A model generated the notes under the pieces. That model made no database searches, was not told the DNA's origin, and saw only the letters and a program-made list of their open reading frames with translations. DNA of 64,000 nt from Alentia gelatinosa (Eukaryota > Annelida > Polychaeta > Phyllodocida > Polynoidae): contig OX465580.1 in the NCBI GenBank assembly GCA_950022655.1, positions 124,293,016-124,357,015 of the forward strand. Direction: 5' to 3'. Made by a program: the position numbers and the translations under genes. Below, one piece after another: positions 57,212-64,000 of the stretch. Within the stretch, counting starts at the first letter, position 1. Each line of letters starts with the position of its first letter.

Positions 57212-60200
57212 TGAATAACAACAGACAAGTGAACTGGTTTGGGGGAAAATACCAACAATCATACTTTATCAATATAAATAAAATTTTCTACCGCAACAGG
57301 AAAATTGGCTTGTACACGTAAATGTCGGTGTTACCGTTTGGAATTGTGACCTCACCAGTTCCGAGGTTACCCGGATACCAGTTGTTAATGGAGGTATACA
57401 TGGATACGTTTGTTACATAACCTGGCCCTACTTACATCATCATATGGATATAATGTTATATGTATTGGACTCTGGGTATCAGACATAAAGCATAACAGTT
57501 CACTGGGTTTCCTTCCTTTGAACATCACTGCCAAAGAGTTAACGTAAAGCTACTATTAGCTTAGTATTACATGTGCTCAACCCAGGAATAACCTGGGAGA
57601 TTGGGGGAGTTGTATCTTGCCAGAACTTCCTTTTTATATCAATGTTATATCGACAGGCGCCTATGCAGTATATTCAATATAACCTGATACCAGACGTTAT
57701 GTGAAGGTAGTGCGTGCGATCTATAGGGCACACTGTCCAATATCTCTTACTCAGACTTCAATTTGGAGAAAGGATCTAATAGAAGTGATGTATAGACCAA
57801 ATTACATATAGCTGAAATATATTGAGGTGTTTTGAGATGAGGGTCATTCTGTCAGAGTGGCAACACTTACCGTACAGAGCAGTCACCACTGAGGTGAGAG
57901 AGCCTGTAGCTTCGTGAATGATTGGAAATATTGACGTAATCCAAGACCATCAAACCTGATGTGACAAGACTGCGTCAAGTGTTAAGAGTATAGCTTGTAA
58001 CATTTGATATTGATCTGGTTGCCTGTCTTGTGCACTGTGCATCATGGAACAGTGACTTCAGCAACTTAGGAGCATATCACTTTTTTTAATCAAGATGTGT
58101 TCGTAAATACATGAGTACTCATCTCTTATAAGAATCGCTCTTTTTTTCTTATCTTTTTAAAAGTTTTTATTTATACCGGAGAGTTCAGCTTGGGTATCAG
58201 CGACCCTATTTTGTCTCCAGTGTCTTATTTCCTAGAACAAATTTCCCAATGTCCAATGGGTGGACATAGATGTGAGTTAAAGATGGAATAAGAAAAAATA
58301 GATCCTTTGCTCTACATTTCTGATGACCTTCCGTACTGCATACACATAATTGATAGTGTATGGCGAAAGAAAGCTTCACCCCTTCAGCTTGTTTTCAGTG
58401 ATTGTATCTTAGATCCTTTATCTAGTTCATTATCGCTACACTGGTTATCAGCGCCAACTTATTTCTAATATACAAAGACAGGTTTCACTCGGTACGATCA
58501 TAGAGACATGTATTCCACAATATACGACCATCTATAGATTTAATATGCACCTTTTTAAAATGTTTTCAGCAAACGTCGCTTGTTAATATCTTGTCATCTC
58601 ATATTTACAGATTAGCATGTGTCCTTATACCATGAGGCACTCTGTTGCCTTTCATGCTTGGGCGTCTCCAGCAATAAATATTTCGTTGTGTTCTTCTTAA
58701 AGGAGACAATTCGGGAATACCACTTTATCTGATTTTTCATTTAATAGACTCTTCTCCATGGACAATACAAAGTTCATCACCTAAATCATCGTCCTATTCT
58801 TATGTATTCCCTAACAATCACTTACCTTTACGGTGAGCTCTCTATTAGGAATTAGTAAGAAATGTATCGCAGTATAACTAAAACCAAGACGGCTGTAGAT
58901 CATATTGCTAGACGAGATGTAGACGAGATGTGAACACGTGCGACCTTCAAATCAACATAAATTCGTTACCCCTCGGAAATTTATATCTACATGTATTTCA
59001 GTTAGAAGAGAATCATTTTGACAGTCCTTTATCTAGATTGCCAGATTGATAGTTTATCTTCATAACCACTGGCATTAGCGGCACAATATTCTATCGTACA
59101 CAATTGTATAGTTTCGTACACAAAACGTACGTAAATTCTAACAATATCTATCCCTCTTTGTAGGTATTTCGACACGAGCTTTACCATTTCCACACCAGTG
59201 GTCAATACTGTCAATCTACCTGTAGGTCAAGACCGAAATATATTAGGGGAGACTGGGAACGGTTTTTGCGGCTTATATTATAAAACATTACAGTAATATA
59301 TTCAGGAATCCTGAATAATTATACCCTCGATACCCTTGATACCCTGTGGTGAACTGGTCAGATGTGGTCCGCACCCGGCGACAGTAGTGTATTTTTATAT
59401 ATTGCGCAGGCACCCGTTACGGTTCAATGAATACCTACTAGCGGGTGGGGCCATGGGGGTGTGCTATTTTTGTTCAAACCGAAAGTATGGCAATGCCATA
59501 TCAACTATTAATCCTTGTAGTTCAATAACTACCTTGGCTTACCCTGCTTAATTCTTACTCGCCGTAGGATAATTACCTTTTCAATAATCAACATGTGTAT
59601 ATAGCACAGATTCAAGAAGTATAGCCTTGTTAGATATTGGCACAGCTATGTGGAGGTTCCTCTGGGAGCTCGAGGAATCAATGTGTCAGGCCTACTCGTA
59701 TCAAATTTGTCGCAACCCCTGTGGACATGGAGTTTTAACTCCCTGTTTCACATTAATCCAATTCATATACACATTACCGAATGGTTTCAGACTCAGGCGG
59801 TGGTATTCCTCAAGGAGGTAACGAGTAGATATATCCGAGCCTATGCGAGGATATTTTGTAGAGTTAACTCTGAGTCAGGTCAAGAATTCATTCAAGGTCT
59901 GATTTAAAGAGTATTGTGATTGGCTGTTGAGGCAATAGTCAATAAGGTCCCATTATGTTCTGTTACACATGCCAGGAGCACTGCCCATGTCACTGACAAC
60001 TCATGTGTCATGTCAGAGCGCCCTGCCCCCATGTGGGCAGCCTGGGAACTAGAGTGAGTGATAATGAGGGTAAACATGCCATTCACTACATGGCTGCCAT
60101 ACAGTAAACATCAAGACAGGGAGGAGCTGCTACAAGATGGCGACTGTCTTAATGCAGTCATTTTGGCACTAATAGACAAGGCAATTTAGATGAATGAAAC

Positions 60201-61333
60201 TCTTTTCATAGAAACCAATATATTTGATCAGGGTAGGGATGTAGAGACCAGAACTTTATATAAATGATGTTCCCATCATTGTGTATTAATTGTAAATTGA
60301 TATTGATTCTACTACCGCAACTCGCCAGGTCTCAAAATAATATTTCTACAAATCCCGTACGCTCTGTTGAGCACCATATAACTTATCACGTGACCACCCG
60401 CAGTCAGACTTCCTTCTTCGCCTGGGAACCGAACTCTACACACTGACTTTCTTTAAATCACACCCACCAACCCATGCCATGGTTTAATGTAATAACCTAG
60501 TGGTTCGTCAATGACTTCTTACAGTATAATTCACTACGTTCTTTTTGTTGGTTTTTTAAAATCACCCCCAAAAAGATTCTGTATAAATTTTCTCTTAAAT
60601 GTAATGTTGTCTAATGGATACATTTATCATACTATTTCGCATATATGTTTTATTTGTTTTCAGACACCTTAAACTTTTATCAGTTCTCAGACTATTATTG
60701 GAAATAATGTTGTTAATGAATACAGTATTTTAATGCAGTTGCGGTCTCGGTTATGATTATAATCAGAGATAATTCAAACCTATTTCTTCCTTGCTCTTGG
60801 CAAACCAGGACAGGAATCAATGCGTAACTCATCTGTGTAAACCTTGCTGGCGCGGGACCCCCGGCGAACCTCCTCGTATTTACCCGTTACACGAGGGACA
60901 CTAGCAAATTGAATAGGTCGTAGCCAATGGGCGGAATGTGCCGGGCGTGTGTTGATGTATCCATAGCGTCTCACGCCGGGTCCCATGCTAATAAGTGACC
61001 AAACAGGCCTGAGCTGGTTGGCGGCTTGTTGGAAGCTGAAGGCCACACATTTTAGAGTTTCACCTCCTCCCGCAATGGGAAGATGAGGGTTCTGGTGGCT
61101 CTGGTTAGTTGAACATGCCAGTCTTACGGGTATTTCATGTCTGCTTTATCTTTATTTACTTATTTTTATTTCACAAAATCTAACGACTAGACATCCGTCG
61201 TAAATGACGATCTTCTTTTGTGTTCATTTCAGAAAATACGATCCAGAATCTTTCCTGAAATGTATTATTTTTATATATTCACCAGTCTTTTCCCCAGGCC
61301 TCACTGGCATTCTTACATGATCATACTGATCTG
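57212..61333. other. Unassigned AT-rich sequence
   Basis: The longest stretch without a recognised element. A short palindrome ATTCAGGAATCCTGAAT lies near 59301. CAAGATGGCGACTG near 60134 resembles a YY1 site. 60780-61046 is GC-richer with an 88-codon basic minus-strand frame of unknown product. Confidence 0.45.
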
Positions 61334-62508
61334 TTACCCACCTATATTACGGAGTCTCCATAGGAAATGTATGGGGCGACGGAATCCGCTACCTGGAGAT
61401 TCCGGAAATGAAGTCCCATCCATAGTTAGGTAAAAATCATTATATGCTTCGAAATAAGTTTCTAAAATGTTTATTCAATGCTAATCATTTAAAATCAGTC
61501 TTAATTATTTCAGTTGCTATGAGAGCTTATTGTCCTAATACGTTTTGAATGCTAAAAGCACAGGAAAATGGCGAACTATATAACTGTCGTAAGTTTACAC
61601 TGAATTACCACTACCCTTGACACTTCTGTGATGTTATTGAATGTAAAGTCATCATATATGTCGATACATAGTCCATTCTTGTTATTAATCGTGTAGGTAA
61701 TCAGGGATGCCAGTTTGTAGGATTTTGCCTACATGTAGGATTTTTATTTATGTCTAAAAGAGATCAAAATTTCAAGAAATTGTATGTTTTGAGAACAATA
61801 TAGACTCCAGGTTCACTAAAATTTATATCTTAGACAAACTTGTTCTGTAATATTTCAAAATTCTGAATTCAGCTACCCCCAGCATACTCAGTTAGTGGCC
61901 CTATGGATCCCATTGCTACAACCTAGAGCTGTAGGATGGTAGGATTCCTGTGGGAAATGCTCATACGGACAAGGACAAACTAAAATACTGACATCTGATT
62001 GGCTTAAAATATGTCATGTTAGAATAGAGTTATTAAAGCATTACCAAGTCTAAAAGAAAATATCAAAGGAATTCCTTATGAATTTTTAAGATATTATGCA
62101 ATATATAGAAATGCTATTGTGTGGTAATCTTTCTTAAATGATTTTCTCTGAATAGTACCCCATTTAGTGCAGAACTACTCGTATACTCACTCTCACAGCA
62201 GATGTCTAGATATCCTATACTGTCAGTCCATGCCCATGGATCTGCTAGGAGAGTGATGGGGATTCCCCATACACCATGTGCGTTTTAGATGGTACATTGA
62301 CTGGCCTCAGTCCCCATGTAGGATTTTTTCTTGACCTCAACTGGCATCCTTGGGTAATACACACAATAACGACTGGTTTTGTATACGAATGACCGTAAAT
62401 TCCTCGTAGTTGATGACGTAGTATCTTCGCTGTCACTCGGATATTACTACGCGTCAATAACTCGGAGATTACGGCCATTCATACACAAAACCAGTCATTA
62501 TTATGTAT
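61334..62508 (+). mobile_element. Bipartite palindromic element, family F, unit 1, interrupted
   Basis: Module 1 (61334-61701) starts TTACCCACC and contains GGAGTCTCCATAGGAAATG. It is interrupted by the J element. Module 2 resumes at 62353-62508: GACTGGTTTTGTATACGAAT pairs with ATTCATACACAAAACCAGTC around loop CTTCGCTGTCACTCGG. Confidence 0.82.
61696..62358 (+). mobile_element. CAGGGATG-type element (family J), longer form, 6-bp duplication
   Basis: Element 61702-62352 (651 bp) is flanked by GGTAAT at 61696-61701 and 62353-62358. Its two ends match 33488-33920 closely. About 205-220 bp of extra AT-rich sequence (about 62018-62235) is present in the middle. It is inserted in family F unit 1. 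Confidence 0.92.
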
Positions 62509-63040
62509 TTATTACCCACCAAATACGTAGTCTCCATAGGAAACAACTACCCGGAGATTCTGACATGTCAGAATCTCCCGCAAGGGATTCCGGGAAAAAG
62601 TCACATCCATGATAAAGTCAAATCATCATTTACTTCGAAACAAGTCTCATGGATATTCATTCAATATGAATTATTTACAATTAGTCCTTATAATCTCATT
62701 TACCATCAAATTTGACTGTCATAAAACGTTTTACATGCTAAAAACAAAGAAAAATAGAAAACTATATAATTGGCCTAAATATAAACCAAATTACTACCAT
62801 GCCTGACAGTGCTGTGGTCTTATCAAATGTGTAGTCATCCTACATGTTGATACATGGTCCATACTTGTTATTAATCTTGTAGGTGGGTAATAAATACAAT
62901 AAAGACTAGCTTTGTATACGAGTTAGCGTAATCTCCTTGTAGTTGACGACGTAATATCCTCGCTGTCGCTCGGATATTACTACGCGTCAACTTCTCGGAG
63001 ATTACGGCCACTCGTAAACAAAACCAGTCATTATCATGTA
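62509..63040 (+). mobile_element. Bipartite palindromic element, family F, unit 2
   Basis: Module 1 (62509-62893, 385 bp) is bounded by TTATTACCCACC and GGTGGGTAATAA and contains GTAGTCTCCATAGGAAAC plus a small hairpin ATTCTGACATGTCAGAAT. Module 2 (62894-63040) repeats the palindrome of unit 1 with loop CCTCGCTGTCGCTCGG. It is directly in tandem with unit 1. Confidence 0.88.
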
Positions 63041-63046
63041 TGTATT

Positions 63047-63286
63047 CAGAGATGGCAACTTTCAACTTTTCCATTGAAAACCACGTTTTAATTCCAAGTA
63101 TTTTCCCATGTTTGTTACTAATTAAGCTTCAATTGCGCTAATAAAATGTTGATTTGAACTTCCCCTGAGACCCACCTCATGGCCAACAATAATGGATATT
63201 GAACATTTTATTGGTGTCTTTAAGGCATATAAATTACACATGATAAATATGTCTGCCTTTTTTCCCGAAACGAACTGACATCCATG
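63047..63286 (+). mobile_element. Diverged J-like element
   Basis: Starts CAGAGATGGCAACTTTCAAC and ends CGAACTGACATCCATG, like decayed J' termini, and is about 240 bp like the copies at 8.6 and 20.8 kb. It lies right at the end of family F unit 2. The flanks TGTATT and TACATT are not a clean duplication. Confidence 0.5.
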
Positions 63287-64000
63287 TACATTGAATTCAC
63301 AAATATAGGCGTTAAATACTTCTTGGCAGCACGCTAGAGTTATAGAAATGGTTTTATTGCCTTGAATCTAAGTGATTGGCCAGCCATTCCGCAAAACACA
63401 GAATTAGAATAGTGTCGCCTGTGGACGTAGCCCCACCACCAACTACTCCTCTCTACATTTGTGCTCTTCGCAACAGAAAAAAAAGAGCTATAACTTTAAA
63501 AAGCACCACAGCTAGGTGTAACCCAATATCTGATAACATCAGCTCGTGCCCGCTAAAACGCTGGTAGGAAATAGGAATAATGACACACGCAGACGGCAGC
63601 AGGATGCCCCAGGGATTAATTTGTGGAATTCGCTTTTTCAAATTGGTCTCTGGTTTCATGTCTGGGAAACACCAAATTAGCTTCAGTTTATATCAGAAAT
63701 TGCTGTTTTCTGCTTATCGATCGAAAAACCTTTTGCATGCAGCACACATAAAACATTTTTGATATGATTACGCTCACCATGAAATATGTTTCAATCTAAA
63801 TCTATTTAGTTCTTTTTTTCTCTTAATATTTGAGCAAGCTCATATATTTCTGAAATAAACAAATCTTAAATGTAGTCCTGTTAACATTGTTATTCAGATG
63901 ACCATCACATGATAAGATATTATCAAAATCAGGGAAAAAAATACTTCAATACTATATAGATTTCATTATGAAAATGTCTCTTGTATGGTCTTTCTCTTAT
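63287..64000. other. Unassigned AT-rich sequence
   Basis: No gene or repeat recognised to the window end. Confidence 0.4.

Noticed and set aside
60120..60145. YY1-type promoter motif (AAGATGGCG), also near 48030 and 51558
   Set aside because: Only the short motif is present, with no CpG island or first exon next to it.

Overview
This is eukaryotic DNA that is AT-rich, repeat-dense and poor in genes. It is most likely intergenic or intronic sequence from a marine invertebrate. Tyrosine-recombinase retrotransposon, tRNA-derived SINE with an AAACAAAC-type tail, many small palindromic DNA elements and degenerate minisatellites fit a mollusc or another spiralian; that assignment is inference. There is no operon structure, no prokaryotic signal, no genuine tRNA or rRNA gene, and no host gene I can call with confidence.

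The only convincing long coding sequence is at the left edge. Positions 1-2766 are the 3' part of a DIRS-order, Ngaro-like retrotransposon: the end of the reverse transcriptase, an RNase H, an intact tyrosine recombinase, and a B1-A2-B2 split direct repeat. B1 and B2 are both 307 bp and I see no difference between them, so the copy looks young. The only other coding remnant I recognise is the C-terminus of a non-LTR retrotransposon at 21.2 kb.

The rest is a mosaic of short elements. (1) A tRNA-Thr-like SINE family occurs at 5.3, 9.4, 12.2, 17.0, 25.6, 36.6, 41.0, 42.0 and perhaps 50.6 kb, several copies with clear target-site duplications. (2) The most unusual feature is a group of about 15 bipartite elements (families A1-A4, E and F). 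Each has a module bounded by inverted TTAT-type ends, followed at once by a long imperfect palindrome whose loop sequence is largely conserved although its arms are not. (3) Elements with CAGGG...CCCTG-like ends and 6-bp target duplications lie at 33.5, 44.7 and 61.7 kb, with shorter relatives at 8.6, 20.8 and 63.0 kb. (4) TTAA-flanked MITEs lie at 27.6 and 53.7 kb, with a related one at 28.4 kb. (5) Four repeat families without recognisable ends (R, T, Q) or with palindromic ends (I) recur two or three times. (6) Minisatellites lie at 14.0, 14.8-16.2, 26.4, 35.4, 38.9 and 40.8-41.6 kb, several of them interrupted by bipartite elements.

Nested insertions give a relative history. At 40.8 kb a minisatellite was split by an A4 element, which was then split by a SINE. 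At 61.7 kb a 6-bp-duplicating element entered one unit of a tandem pair of F elements, and the other unit preserves the empty site.

GC-rich, CpG-rich stretches at 13.3-13.95 kb and 17.27-17.66 kb stand out. The first precedes a short frame with a signal-peptide-like start and is the best, though weak, candidate for a host promoter and first exon.
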